From CBDCFV01 sp963664625 (GTDB lineage Bacteria > Chloroflexota > Dehalococcoidia > Lucifugimonadales > UBA3495), in the NCBI GenBank assembly GCA_963664625.1, contig OY761541.1:2294001-2358000 (forward strand): DNA of 64,000 nt, given 5' to 3'. The translations under genes and the position numbers were made by a program. Positions 40,448 to 49,799 of the stretch are shown here, piece by piece. Every line of letters starts with the position of its first letter. Position 1 is the stretch's first letter. The notes beneath the pieces were generated by a model. The model was not told the origin of the DNA and ran no database searches. It was given only the letters and a program-made list of their open reading frames with translations.

Positions 40448-41569
40448 TTATGTCCTCCATCTCAGGCAGTCGTCGACAAGTTCGTCCATCATGTCCCTGG
40501 TGACGTGGGGCATGGTGATGACGTGGGCGATGTCATCCAAGGGGGCGATCTGCCACTTCCGGAAGACCTCCGGCCCTGGCCGGGGGAAGACCACCGTTAC
40601 GGAGTTGCGGTTTTTCCAAGCAGGGATGCCCGAGTCGTTGAAGCGCCGAACGGTGTACTCAGCGGTGTCCAGCATTCGTTTGGCCAATTCCTGGAAACCT
40701 TCAGTCCCGCGGCTCTGGAGGGCGTGCCAGATTATGAGGGGAGACAGTGCGCTGCGGGACCCTGGGATGGTGGTGTCCAGGACTCCCACGTACTCGATGG
40801 ACCGGGCTATGCGGGCGACGTAGTCCTTTCTGGTCAGGACTACTCCGCAGGGGACCGGAGACCCTATTACCTTGTGGCCGCTGACGGCTATGCTGTCAAC
40901 CCCGGCGTCGAACCCGTGAGGCTGGGGGTCGGAGACGAAAGGAAGAACCATGCCGCTGAGGGCGGCGTCGGCGTGGATATAGGACTCCCGGACTTTCAGA
41001 CCTTCGAGGATTTCCCTGATATTGTCAAGGTTATCAACGGCCCCTTTCATGGTGGTGCCGATGTTGGCGACGATGATGGCGGAGGAGTCGGGGTTGACCC
41101 GGAGGGACTCCCTCAGGTCGTCGTAGTCCATCTCGCCGTTCTGCTGGCTCCGGATCATGACGCTCCGCATATTGAGGACGCGGAGGAGCTTGACCACACT
41201 GTAATGAGTGTCCTGTGAGAAGTAGACGGTGCCGTCCGGGTAGAGTTCCCGGCCCATATAGAGGCCATACATGTTGCCCTCGGTGCCGCCGGAGGTAATG
41301 TATCCCCAAGCCTGTTCCGGTTCCAGGTGCATAAGGTCGGCGAAAGTGATAACAACCTCCCGCTCGATGTCGTGGGTGTTGATACGGAAGTTAGTGCCCT
41401 GGAACGGGTCGCCGACGTTGTTGGCGGAGTATTGGAGGAACGGGTAGAGGTCCGAGTAATCGAAGTCCTGGTTGACGGGGTAGCCGACCTGAGTTGGGGC
41501 GGCTTCGGTGAAGGCGTCAAGGAGGTCATTCAGGCGTTTCCTGGCATGGTCGGGGAGCTGTGATTGCAT
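40448..41569 (-). CDS. hdc: PLP-dependent histidine decarboxylase
   Basis: 373 residues, group II decarboxylase. GYPVNQDFDYSDLYPFLQYS, NNVGDPFQGTNF, WGYITSGGTEGNMYGLY and YFSQDTHYSVVKLLRVL are typical of the PLP-type bacterial histidine decarboxylase. The cofactor lysine is in VSGHKVIGSPVPCGVV. Product would be histamine and CO2; a related serine or aromatic substrate cannot be excluded. Followed by an ACT gene. Confidence 0.82.
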   Translation of the reverse strand: MQSQLPDHARKRLNDLLDAFTEAAPTQVGYPVNQDFDYSDLYPFLQYSANNVGDPFQGTNFRINTHDIEREVVITFADLMHLEPEQAWGYITSGGTEGNMYGLYMGRELYPDGTVYFSQDTHYSVVKLLRVLNMRSVMIRSQQNGEMDYDDLRESLRVNPDSSAIIVANIGTTMKGAVDNLDNIREILEGLKVRESYIHADAALSGMVLPFVSDPQPHGFDAGVDSIAVSGHKVIGSPVPCGVVLTRKDYVARIARSIEYVGVLDTTIPGSRSALSPLIIWHALQSRGTEGFQELAKRMLDTAEYTVRRFNDSGIPAWKNRNSVTVVFPRPGPEVFRKWQIAPLDDIAHVITMPHVTRDMMDELVDDCLRWRT

Positions 41570-41733
41570 GGCGGACCTCCTTAGGCGTGATATTGTCGTT
41601 GGCCCGCGCCTGTCTCCCTTGCAGCTATAGCAGGAATGGCTGCGTAACGGGATGGGCTGGACCGTTTCCGGCGGCAGGTCAAGGCAGGCTTTGCAAAGTA
41701 GACGCTGCCCGTAAGAAGCCTTGGGATTCCGAT

Positions 41734-42513
41734 TCAGAAGGCAGGATGTTGGATGATGGTCACGTTGTGGGAGGCGGAGATGGCTTTACGTTCCTCGTCG
41801 GCGGTTTCGCATATCACCGCTGGAGTGACGGATGTTTGCAGGGCGTCGGCAAGTATGGCAGCCCTCTGGGAGGCCCGGGTTACGTCGCTGTCAGACGCAG
41901 TGATGGAGATTTCGGCCAAGATGTAGCGAGTGGGTCCGCCGGAGCGAGGGTTGCCGGAAAAGACCAGGTCTGTGTACAAGAGCTCGTAGCCTTGTTCGGA
42001 GGTGATGAGACCCTTTTCCTGGGCGTCATATATCATGTCGGGTAGCTGGTCATTAATCACTTTGACGTTTCGGATGCTCAGATGCTGACCCGCGATGGCG
42101 GGGAGTTGACGGATGATCTTGTTTTCGTAATTGGAGCCCAGGGCGTTATCAATCCTGCCGGTCTGGGCATTCAGGTCGGTCCTCATCCCTGTTATGTCAG
42201 TCTTCATCCCTGTTATGTCGGTCTTCATCCCTGTTATGTCGGTCTTCATCCCTGTTATGTCGGTTTTGATTACGGCAACGTCAGTTTTGAGTTGGGCCAT
42301 ATCGGCTTCGATGCGGTCCATCCGCGCCAGCAGGTTCTTGTTCAGGATGACCTGCTGTTCAATGAAGGCGTCCATGCGCTGCACGAAAGCCTCGAACCTG
42401 GCGGGGAGGTTGAGCAGTTCCTGCCCCAGGATCCGGTCGCGCACGGCGGCCAGCCACTGGGGATTTTCGTCCAGCGCTTTCAGGAAATCGTCCGGATTGT
42501 TGATGGTAGTCAT
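41734..42513 (-). CDS. Coiled-coil protein with PD-(D/E)XK-like C-terminal domain, paralogue 2
   Basis: 259 residues, intact. MTTINNPDDFLKALDENPQW at the start, a coiled coil with four exact KTDITGM heptads, then a nuclease-like domain YTDLVFSGN...YILAEISITA with E-x-S in place of E-x-K and ASHNVTIIQHPAF at the end. Start ATG 42513 behind AGGGAGC. The same family occurs at 16006 and, broken, at 59491. Unknown function. Confidence 0.65.
   Translation of the reverse strand: MTTINNPDDFLKALDENPQWLAAVRDRILGQELLNLPARFEAFVQRMDAFIEQQVILNKNLLARMDRIEADMAQLKTDVAVIKTDITGMKTDITGMKTDITGMKTDITGMRTDLNAQTGRIDNALGSNYENKIIRQLPAIAGQHLSIRNVKVINDQLPDMIYDAQEKGLITSEQGYELLYTDLVFSGNPRSGGPTRYILAEISITASDSDVTRASQRAAILADALQTSVTPAVICETADEERKAISASHNVTIIQHPAF
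42184..42267 (-). repeat. Four tandem 21-bp heptad repeats
   Basis: Plus-strand unit CATCCCTGTTATGTCGGTCTT four times with two mismatches in total. Each unit encodes one coiled-coil heptad, so copy number changes would alter coil length without frame loss. Confidence 0.9.
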
Positions 42514-42622
42514 GTGTAGCTCCCTGTTGTTATTTTAGTCCTTTGTGCGGCATGACGGCAATTTCCCTTTCTAGGGCGTCGCCAGGACTAACGGGGTGTG
42601 GCTTGTGTGCCCTGTGCGCAAG

Positions 42623-42628
42623 TATAAT
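42623..42628 (+). promoter_or_regulatory. Possible -10 box upstream of the phosphatase gene
   Basis: TATAAT in the 224-base gap 42514-42737. No good -35 box is seen 17 bases upstream, so this is weak; the rest of the gap shows nothing. Confidence 0.3.
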
Positions 42629-42737
42629 AGGCGGGCGTTATTGCCTTACGATTGGCCGGTGACGGCGTTAACCGGTTGCCATTCAATCACCACCGGCCGT
42701 TGGCCACTATTCCGTATAAAGAAGCGGAGTTTGCCCT

Positions 42738-43232
42738 GTGCAGTACCTTAACTTCAGTTGGTTGCTTGAAGGCTCTCTGGCCGGCGCCCAAGGCCCCACC
42801 AACCGGCGCGATTTGATGTTCCTGAAGCTGCGTGATATTGCCGCCGTCATTCGGATGGAGGAGGAGACCATCTCCGCGGAGGCGTTGGAACTGGTGGACC
42901 TGTACGAGCCGGTCCAGGACTTCACTGCTCCCACCATGGACCAACTGGACCGGATGTGCCTGTTCATTGACCAGCAGATAGAGTCTTGGGAACACCCGGT
43001 GGTGGTCACCTGCAAGGCCGGGATTGGGCGGACCGGCACCGTTCTGGCGTGCTACCTGGTGTTTGTTGGGTATACTCCGGAAAACGCTATCAACTTCGTC
43101 AGGGCGCAACGCCCCGGGTCAATCCAGAACCGTGAACAGGAAGAGGCGGTGGCGCAATACTACGAGCACGTGAAGGCCCAGGAACAGGAACGGAGGGAGA
43201 TAAGGGCCCGGCGTATGCTGGGAGGCCTTTGA
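42738..43232 (+). CDS. Dual-specificity protein phosphatase
   Basis: 164 residues. The P-loop VTCKAGIGRTGTVLACYLV is the Cx5R active site, with a general-acid aspartate in PVQDFTAPT. A WPD-like loop and the recognition helix are of dual-specificity (PTEN-like/DUSP) type. The C-terminus is Arg/Glu-rich helical. Would dephosphorylate proteins or inositol phosphates in the cytoplasm. Confidence 0.85.
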   Translation: MQYLNFSWLLEGSLAGAQGPTNRRDLMFLKLRDIAAVIRMEEETISAEALELVDLYEPVQDFTAPTMDQLDRMCLFIDQQIESWEHPVVVTCKAGIGRTGTVLACYLVFVGYTPENAINFVRAQRPGSIQNREQEEAVAQYYEHVKAQEQERREIRARRMLGGL

Positions 43233-43276
43233 GGAGGTTGTCTCAGAACCTGCCGGTCTTGCCAGCGACCGCTTGT

Positions 43277-43302
43277 GGATTCCCGCGAAGGCGGGAATGA
43301 CG
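43277..43302. repeat. Palindromic repeat, short form
   Basis: GGATTCCCGCGAAGGCGGGAATGACGG between the phosphatase and JAMM-protease genes. Confidence 0.85.
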
Positions 43303-43371
43303 GTTGCGGTGTGGCAATGGGCGGGTTAAGTACCGCGACGAGTTTTAAGAAGGTCTTTGAGGAGACCCGAT

Positions 43372-43860
43372 ATGGTCGATGCGTTGAAACCGCTGGAGAT
43401 TCCACCGCAGGTCTTGAGCGAGGTGTACCGGGAAGCCCGAAGGGCCTTTCCGGCCGAGTGCTGCGGCTGGCTGGCTGGCCCCCACGACCAGTCCGTCGTT
43501 GACTCGGTACGCAGTTGTGAAAATGCCCAGGCCTCGGGCACGCACCCCACCCAAGCCGACCGAGGGGCCGAGACCGCCTACGTCATAACCGGCGACGACC
43601 TGCTGTCGCTGAACCGCAGCCTCGACAGCGATACTCCAGCGAAGGTGATTTTTCACTCCCATCCCAATGGACGCGCCTACTTCTCCCCAACCGACAGGGA
43701 GGTAGCCACCAGTCCCTGGGGGGATGGGCCGGCATATCCGGTGCAACAGTTGGTAGTGGGCATCGACAGTAGCCGCGTCGTGGAGGCCGCGCTGTTTGCT
43801 TGGTCGGACGATGAAGAGGGCTTCGTGCAAATCGCCAGCTACGCCGGGGAAGACATCTAA
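43372..43860 (+). CDS. JAMM/MPN metalloprotease (Mov34 family)
   Basis: 162 residues. The JAMM zinc motif is complete: E34-like AECCGW, then FHSHPNGRAYFSPTDRE (H-x-H-x10-D). Bacterial JAMM proteins remove or activate ubiquitin-like or sulfur-carrier proteins, often in cysteine synthesis. Start ATG 43372 behind GAGGAG. Its 3' end overlaps the exchanger gene on the other strand by 4 bases. Confidence 0.85.
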   Translation: MVDALKPLEIPPQVLSEVYREARRAFPAECCGWLAGPHDQSVVDSVRSCENAQASGTHPTQADRGAETAYVITGDDLLSLNRSLDSDTPAKVIFHSHPNGRAYFSPTDREVATSPWGDGPAYPVQQLVVGIDSSRVVEAALFAWSDDEEGFVQIASYAGEDI

Positions 43861-44921
43861 CGCCGGGTCATGGCTACGCTTTCGGGCGGGCTGCCGGTGG
43901 ACTCCGGGCCGGGTGCTTCGGAAGTCTGCCCGATGGACGTTACCACCAGCGCGGCGGCGATGTAGGTCGAAGCCATCAACGCCAGCACCGCCCTGACCGC
44001 AGCACTCCCTATGCGGCCTCGCCACAGTATCAGGCTCAACGCGGTCAACAGCAGAGCGAATGCAACGGTGCCGGCGATGAGGTGCGCTTCCTGGGCCTGG
44101 TTTATAAGGATGCCGCCACGGTACAGGGGGTCAGCGTAGCACAAAATCGTCACGTTGAAGACGCAACTGCCCACCAAGCCGCTCACTCCCAGGTCGGCGG
44201 CGCCCATGCGGGCGGCGGCAATGGTGGCCGAGGCCTCCGGCATGGTGGTCACGAGGGAGACAGCCAGGATGCCCAGAGTGCTGGAGGCAACGCCGGTAAT
44301 GTCCGCAATGCGGTCCGCGCTCCACGCCAGGAAGAATCCGGCGATGACCACGCCCACCGACACCAGGATGAAAATTGTCCATGCCTGTCTTAAGGAGATA
44401 CCCGGCCCTTCATCCGCGTCGGCTTCATCCTCCTGGGGGCGGGTGACGTACACAATCCACATGCCGCCCAAGTAGACCACCAACAGCACCAGCGAACTCA
44501 AGCCCGTCTGCCAGACGCCGACGTCTATTTTGACGAGGGCAAATATGACGGCCGCCCCGGTCATTACGGCGGCCAGCAACGCTAGGTAGCCTTGCTCGGG
44601 CGCCACCCGTTCCAGAAAGACCTTTCCGCCGAACACCAACGCCACTGCGGCGAAGGTGAACATGTTGAGCATGTTGGCGCCGAGGATATTGCCGATGGCC
44701 AAGCCGGGATTTGGCGGGTCGAGCCTCACAGCCGCAAAGTTGGTCGACAGCTCGGGGAGCGAGGTGACCAATGCCACCAGTATGCTGCCGATGAACACCC
44801 GTCCCAGCCCGGTCAAGCCTGCCAGAGCGTCGCCATATTTGGCCAGTTGGACGCCCAGATAAATGACCGCGGCCGCGCTGGCAAGAAAGACGGCGACGGC
44901 GATTGCCAAGTCACCGCCCAT
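43857..44921 (-). CDS. Calcium/cation antiporter (YrbG-type CaCA family)
   Basis: 354 residues with two homologous membrane halves. Alpha-1 repeat ILVALVTSLPELSTNFAAVR, then PGLAIGNILGANMLNM; alpha-2 repeat LAVSLVTTMPEASATIAAAR with GLVGSCVFNV. About ten membrane spans and a central acidic loop (EDEADADEG). Exchanges Ca2+ or other cations for Na+ or H+. A palindromic repeat lies upstream. Confidence 0.85.
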   Translation of the reverse strand: MGGDLAIAVAVFLASAAAVIYLGVQLAKYGDALAGLTGLGRVFIGSILVALVTSLPELSTNFAAVRLDPPNPGLAIGNILGANMLNMFTFAAVALVFGGKVFLERVAPEQGYLALLAAVMTGAAVIFALVKIDVGVWQTGLSSLVLLVVYLGGMWIVYVTRPQEDEADADEGPGISLRQAWTIFILVSVGVVIAGFFLAWSADRIADITGVASSTLGILAVSLVTTMPEASATIAAARMGAADLGVSGLVGSCVFNVTILCYADPLYRGGILINQAQEAHLIAGTVAFALLLTALSLILWRGRIGSAAVRAVLALMASTYIAAALVVTSIGQTSEAPGPESTGSPPESVAMTRR

Positions 44922-44942
44922 GAACCGGCTCCTCCCCCCTTA

Positions 44943-44983
44943 CCGTATTTCCCGCCGGCGCGGGAAACCCGCCGGGGGCAGGC
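44943..44983. repeat. Palindromic repeat, long form
   Basis: CCGTATTTCCCGCCGGCGCG plus the ACCCGCCGGGGGCAGGCC tail, between leuB and the exchanger. Confidence 0.85.
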
Positions 44984-45014
44984 CTTGGCTGGCCGCATGG
45001 CAGGGGACGGCGGG

Positions 45015-46115
45015 TTATCGTCCCGACTCCAACGCCTTGACTATGTGCGAACCCATGTCGGTGGTGCCGACGGTCTGGCCCCCCGGCGCGGCTATGTCCT
45101 GGGTGCGGTAGCCGTCGGCCAGGGCATGGTCGACCACCAGTTCCAGCGCAGCCGCTTCTTCCGTGAGGCCCAAAGAGTAGCGCAGCATCAGGGCCACGCT
45201 GAGGATGGAGGCGATGGGGTTGGCGATGTTCTGCCCGGCGATGTCCGGCGCGGTGCCGTGGATAGGCTCGTAAAAGCCGCGGATCCGTTTGCCGGATACC
45301 GGGACCTCCGCCAAGCTGGCTGACGGCAGCAATCCCATGGACGCGGCCAGAACGGATGCTTCATCGGTCAGAATGTCGCCGAAAGTGTTCTCCGCCACTA
45401 TGACGTCGAACCGTCCGGGGTTGCGAATCAACTCCATCGCGCAGGTGTCCACCAGGACGTGCTCCAACTCCACATCGGGGTACTCGGCGGACAAACGGGT
45501 CGCGGTCTGGCGCCACAGCCTGGAGCACTCCAGCACGTTGGCCTTGTCTACGGAGGCCAGCTTTCCCTGCCGGCCTTGGGCCAATTGGAACCCGACCCTG
45601 AGGATGCGCTCCACCTCGCCTTCGCTGTAGCGCATAGTGTCGACGGCCGTCATACCCTGGGGCGTCTCGCTGCGTCCCTTGGGCAGGGCGTAGTACAGGC
45701 CGCCGGTCAACTCCCTGACGACCACCAGGTCCACCCCCTCGAGCACTGAAGGCTTCAACGAGCTGGAGTCGGCCAGCCAGGGATACGCCTTTACGGGGCG
45801 AATGTTGGCGAAGACTCCAAGGTGGGCGCGAAGCTGGAGCAGGGCGTCTTCCGGGCGCATGGAAGCGTCGGGATTGTCCCACTTGGGTCCGCCAACCCCA
45901 CCGAACAAAACGGCGTCGGCGCCGGCCGCGGCGTCGCGCACCGACGACAGAAGGGGCGTTCCGTGCTTGTCGATGGATATACCGCCTACGTCGCCGTAGT
46001 CCAGCCTGAAGTTGTGTCCGAACACTCTCCCGACCGCTTCCAGGGCGTTGACCCCCTGGGCGGTGACCTCCGTGCCGATGCCGTCACCCGGCAACACCGA
46101 GATATCGAAATCCAC
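45015..46115 (-). CDS. leuB: 3-isopropylmalate dehydrogenase
   Basis: 366 residues in leucine synthesis. ISVLPGDGIGTEVTAQGVNA, GAVGGPKW-like FGGVGGPKWDN, RPVKAYPW, VVRELTGGLYYA, the catalytic YSEGEVERI and the nucleotide-binding EPIHGTAPDIAGQNIANPIA are all present. GTG 46115 behind AGGAGGGA. Its promoter stands back to back with that of the respiratory cluster. Confidence 0.92.
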   Translation of the reverse strand: MDFDISVLPGDGIGTEVTAQGVNALEAVGRVFGHNFRLDYGDVGGISIDKHGTPLLSSVRDAAAGADAVLFGGVGGPKWDNPDASMRPEDALLQLRAHLGVFANIRPVKAYPWLADSSSLKPSVLEGVDLVVVRELTGGLYYALPKGRSETPQGMTAVDTMRYSEGEVERILRVGFQLAQGRQGKLASVDKANVLECSRLWRQTATRLSAEYPDVELEHVLVDTCAMELIRNPGRFDVIVAENTFGDILTDEASVLAASMGLLPSASLAEVPVSGKRIRGFYEPIHGTAPDIAGQNIANPIASILSVALMLRYSLGLTEEAAALELVVDHALADGYRTQDIAAPGGQTVGTTDMGSHIVKALESGR

Positions 46116-46184
46116 TTTCGGCTTCCCTCCTGGCCCTGCCGCGGGATTCTTTCGCCCCAGCGATCAAGGCCCATTTCGTGCCCC

Positions 46185-46213
46185 AGTATACAAGCAATGT
46201 CAGGGGCCTTCAA
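46185..46213 (-). promoter_or_regulatory. Promoter of leuB
   Basis: On the minus strand TTGAAG (46213-46208), a 17-base spacer, TATACT (46190-46185). Confidence 0.5.
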
Positions 46214-46239
46214 ACGGCGGTTTCAGCTATGTTTTACCC

Positions 46240-46268
46240 TTGACACCTCTAAGGGGTTGTGATATTTT
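46240..46268 (+). promoter_or_regulatory. Promoter of the alternative complex III cluster
   Basis: TTGACA (46240-46245), exact consensus, a 17-base spacer, TATTTT (46263-46268). The leader to 46344 is about 70 bases. This is the best promoter match in the window and stands at the head of the respiratory block. Confidence 0.7.
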
Positions 46269-46343
46269 TCGCTAGGTTTTCGGCAGGGGCTCGCTTGAGC
46301 AGTGGCGGAATCCGGCATTGGGCCCCGGTGGTTGTTTTGACGC

Positions 46344-46640
46344 ATGTTTGAAGATCCCAAAACGCTAACCGCAGCGAACTGGCAAGACATCCATATATGG
46401 CTCCAATTCTTCTGGATTTACTTCCCGTTGATAGTAACCTTCGCCGTCACCATTTTGACTGCTCACGCCATTATCCCGTCGCTGATCAACACCAAGCACG
46501 CGCCGGAGAGTCTTACTCGCCTTCGGACCCCGTTGACCGGTTTTGCTTTCCTGGTGCTGGCGGCGGCGGTGGTAATGATGGTCATGGTTATTATCAACAC
46601 GCTGAACGTGGCCAAATTCTGGGACCGGTTCCTGATTTAA
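46344..46640 (+). CDS. Small two-span membrane protein at the head of the ACIII cluster
   Basis: 98 residues with two membrane segments (FFWIYFPLIVTFAVTILTAH and LTGFAFLVLAAAVVMMVMVI). First gene of the block, so it is probably a small subunit or assembly factor of the respiratory complex. It resembles small ActX-type subunits only in size and position; no family recognised. Confidence 0.65.
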   Translation: MFEDPKTLTAANWQDIHIWLQFFWIYFPLIVTFAVTILTAHAIIPSLINTKHAPESLTRLRTPLTGFAFLVLAAAVVMMVMVIINTLNVAKFWDRFLI

Positions 46641-46763
46641 CGGGACTATCCTCGATCGTTCCATTTGTTTGAGAGTATTGTGACAACGTTGCGGCCTTTC
46701 ATGGCCGAAAGATCCCACTGGGTCAAGATAGGCACCCTGCATAACGGGACGGCCCTATAGCAG

Positions 46764-47426
46764 ATGCGACTCGACGCAAAAATGATGACCCTGGGCTTGG
46801 TTGGCCTGACGGTTGTGGTGGTCGTGGGGTTCGTGCTGGTTGTCCTCTTGATTTCATGGTTCTCCAACCCCCCGTTCGGGCTGGGCAACGCTCCGCCTCA
46901 ACCGGTCGCCTTCCCCCATACGGTCCACGCGGGCCCGGTGGAAGAGGGCAACATGGGCATACAGTGTGAGTTCTGCCATCGCAACGTCACCAAAGGAGAG
47001 GCGGCAACGGTACCCTCGGTAGAGCAGTGCCTGTTCTGTCACGGCACGGTCGAGGGGCAGACATCCGCTGCCAGAACGGAGATATCCAAGTTCCGGCCAG
47101 TAGCCGGGGCCGACGGGATAACGCCGCCGGTCATGCCCATCAACTGGGAACGGGTGCACCGGATGCCGGACCACGTCAGGTTCGTTCACGAGGCCCACAT
47201 AAGGTTCTTCACCGACCCCAGTCCCGAACTGATGCGGACGGGGATCAACGGGGAGGGGATCAACGGCCCGCTCTCAGTGCAGGAAACTTGCTCCATCTGT
47301 CACGGCGACGTGGCCGACATGGAGGTGGTGAAACCGAAGCAGGGACAGTCGTTGAAGATGGGCACCTGCCTGGACTGCCACCGGGAAAACAACGTAGCGA
47401 CCGATTGCACGATATGTCACAAGTGA
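46764..47426 (+). CDS. actA: Pentaheme cytochrome c, ActA-like subunit
   Basis: 220 residues. One N-terminal membrane anchor (LVGLTVVVVVGFVLVVLLIS) and then five CxxCH sites: CEFCH, CLFCH, CSICH, CLDCH and CTICH; extra histidines (FPHTVHAG, FVHEAHI) can serve as distal ligands. Corresponds to ActA of alternative complex III, the quinol:cytochrome c oxidoreductase that stands in for bc1. Exported; hemes attached by the ccm products encoded downstream. Confidence 0.82.
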   Translation: MRLDAKMMTLGLVGLTVVVVVGFVLVVLLISWFSNPPFGLGNAPPQPVAFPHTVHAGPVEEGNMGIQCEFCHRNVTKGEAATVPSVEQCLFCHGTVEGQTSAARTEISKFRPVAGADGITPPVMPINWERVHRMPDHVRFVHEAHIRFFTDPSPELMRTGINGEGINGPLSVQETCSICHGDVADMEVVKPKQGQSLKMGTCLDCHRENNVATDCTICHK

Positions 47427-47451
47427 TTCTGGACAAGGACGCTCTCTAACC

Positions 47452-49773
47452 ATGAAGTTGAGTCGGCGAAACTTTCTGGCTTGGGCCGGCCTTTCCGCCG
47501 TGGGTGCTGTGGCCTGCGAAGGATTCGGCATCCGGCACGGGGAGTTTGACCTGCAAAGCCCGGCCTCGCTGCCGGAGGACTTGGTTAGAGGGAAGGACAA
47601 CTGGTACGCCACCCTGTGCCGCACCTGCCCGTCTTGTGAGGGAATAGTCGTCCGCGTTATGGAGGGGAGGGCCAAGAAAGTCCAGGGCAACCCTTCCTAC
47701 CCGACCAACATGGGCACGCATAGCGCCCGGTGCGAGGCCGGACTACAGGCCCTGTACCATCCCGACCGGGTATCCGGACCGATGCGGCGGAGCAGCTACC
47801 GCGGCTCCGGTCAGTTCGAGCCAATAGACTGGGCTACGGGCTTGAACGAGTTCAGGGCTGGGTTGCAGGGGCGCTCGGAGAACATATTGGTGGTTACCGA
47901 GCCTTTGCGCGGCCACTTGGGCATGGTGGTGCAGAAGTTCGCCGGGGCCATGGGAGGACGCCATCTGGCCTTTGAGCCTATGGACACCGTCACTTTGCGC
48001 ATGGCCTTGAAAAACGTTTTCGGTCAGGACACGCTGCCGGACTTCGATATTGGCAACGCCAATTTCCTGCTGTCATTCGGCAGTGATCTCCTGTCCACTT
48101 GGGTTGCCCCCAATCGGTGGAATATGGCTTATGGCGAATTCCGCCAAGGCGAGGGAAGGGACAAGCGCGGCAGCTTCTTCCACGTGGACTCGCGGTTTTC
48201 CATGACGGCGGCAAACGCCGACCAGTGGGTGCCGGTATCTCCCGGAAGGGAGGGGTACTTGGCCTTGAGCCTGGCTTACGTGATTCTTTCCGAAGGTCTG
48301 CAAGCTCCCGGCGTGGACGTTGGCAGGCTGACCGGAGGCCAAGGCGCGGCGTCGTTGGAGGCCTTCCGGCCCGACGAGATCGCCGGACTCATCGGACTGC
48401 CCGACCATCTGAACGGTCATACGCCTGTCGAAGTTATTGAGGACCTGGCCCGCAGGTTTGCGGCAGCGGAAAACAGGCCCAGCCTGGCCATCGGCGGCGG
48501 GTCCGCCGGCGCGCACAGCAACGGCCTGTTCAACCTGGAAGCAATATATGCCCTCAATTACTTGGTAGGGAGCGTTGGCGTTACCGGAGGGATAAGGTTC
48601 AATCCGGAGAGTCCTCTCCCGGACGTACCGGCCTCCTCTGGCGGCGGGTCCCTTGCGGACTGGGCCACCGTTGCCAGCCAGTTGCGCAACGGACAGACCA
48701 GGATGCTCTTGCTGCACAACGCCGACCCGGTGCACGGACTGCCCGGGGCGATGGACTTCCATGACGCAATGGACCAGGACGACCTGTTCATCGTCAGCTT
48801 CTCGCCCTTCCTGGACGACAGCAGCGTGATGGCGGACTTGATACTGCCCGACCGGATATACTTGGAAGACTGGGGCAGCGACCTGCCCGAGCCGGGTCCC
48901 GGGTTCCAGACAATCGGCATACAGCAGCCAGTGGTGAACCCGTTGAGCGACCTGGACCCTCGCAGTTTCGGCGATGTGCTGTTGACCATTGCATCGGAAA
49001 TGGGCAGGGGAGACGCCCTGCCCTGGGACCGGTTCGAGGACCTGTTGAGGGACAGTTCGCGCCAGTTGTTCGAGATGAACAGGGGGTCTATCCAAGCGGC
49101 GACAGCCAACGAGTTCTGGAACAGGATGCTGGCCCAAGGAGGCTGGTGGGACGAGTCTGCCACGGGTCCCGGCTCGGTCGCCCCTCCCGACGGTCTGCTG
49201 AGGGATATAGTAGCGAAGTCCAGCCAGCCCAGGTTCCCGGGGCTGGGGACTTCGGGGAATGTTTTTCACTTGGCGCCCTTCTCCCACCATACCCTGATGG
49301 AAGGGCAGACGGCTCACCTGCCGTGGCTGCAAGCCACTCCCGATCCCGTCACCACCGTGACTTGGGAAACCTGGGTTGAGATGAGCGATTACGACGGCGC
49401 CCGGTTGGGTGTGCGCGAGGGGGATATAGTCCAGGTCAATTCGGCGGTCCGGGGTTCGATAGAAGCGCCGGTGTTCCTCACCCCGGCAAATCCGCCGGGG
49501 ATAATAGCAATGCCGTTCGGCCAGGGAAGGGAATTCGGGTCGGATACGGCCACCGGACGGCCGGACAACGTAAGTCCAAACTTGATGTCAATCGTGGAGC
49601 CAAGCCAGGTGGACGATACGGGCGCCCTGGCTTGGGCCAGCACGACGGTGACGGTGGCGCCCACTGGCCGCAGCGTTAGAATATCCAAGTTCGAAGGCGC
49701 GTACCGGGCTATCGAAATAGGCACGACTCCGGCAGAGCAGATAATACACACGATTGTTCCCGAAAAGGGTTGA
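47452..49773 (+). CDS. actB: Molybdopterin-oxidoreductase-like subunit of ACIII (ActB N-terminal part)
   Basis: 773 residues. A twin-arginine signal (SRRNFLAWAGLSAVGAVAC) is followed by a cysteine cluster (LCRTCPSCEG) and a CISM-type catalytic fold with SSGGGS-like and LPDRIYLEDWGSD stretches and the C-terminal EMSDYDGARLGVREGDIVQV barrel. In alternative complex III this fold is present without a bound molybdenum cofactor. The iron-sulfur half of ActB, usually on the same chain, is a separate gene here. Confidence 0.8.
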   Translation: MKLSRRNFLAWAGLSAVGAVACEGFGIRHGEFDLQSPASLPEDLVRGKDNWYATLCRTCPSCEGIVVRVMEGRAKKVQGNPSYPTNMGTHSARCEAGLQALYHPDRVSGPMRRSSYRGSGQFEPIDWATGLNEFRAGLQGRSENILVVTEPLRGHLGMVVQKFAGAMGGRHLAFEPMDTVTLRMALKNVFGQDTLPDFDIGNANFLLSFGSDLLSTWVAPNRWNMAYGEFRQGEGRDKRGSFFHVDSRFSMTAANADQWVPVSPGREGYLALSLAYVILSEGLQAPGVDVGRLTGGQGAASLEAFRPDEIAGLIGLPDHLNGHTPVEVIEDLARRFAAAENRPSLAIGGGSAGAHSNGLFNLEAIYALNYLVGSVGVTGGIRFNPESPLPDVPASSGGGSLADWATVASQLRNGQTRMLLLHNADPVHGLPGAMDFHDAMDQDDLFIVSFSPFLDDSSVMADLILPDRIYLEDWGSDLPEPGPGFQTIGIQQPVVNPLSDLDPRSFGDVLLTIASEMGRGDALPWDRFEDLLRDSSRQLFEMNRGSIQAATANEFWNRMLAQGGWWDESATGPGSVAPPDGLLRDIVAKSSQPRFPGLGTSGNVFHLAPFSHHTLMEGQTAHLPWLQATPDPVTTVTWETWVEMSDYDGARLGVREGDIVQVNSAVRGSIEAPVFLTPANPPGIIAMPFGQGREFGSDTATGRPDNVSPNLMSIVEPSQVDDTGALAWASTTVTVAPTGRSVRISKFEGAYRAIEIGTTPAEQIIHTIVPEKG

Positions 49774-49799
49774 AATCCGGCTAACGGCTGAAGGCGGAC

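Noticed and set aside
42184..42267. 21-bp tandem repeats as a possible iteron-type origin or CRISPR
   Set aside because: They lie inside an intact coding frame and encode coiled-coil heptads.
46764..47426. Cytochrome here as an octaheme or nitrite reductase-like protein
   Set aside because: Only five CxxCH sites and the membrane anchor plus gene order fit ActA of alternative complex III.
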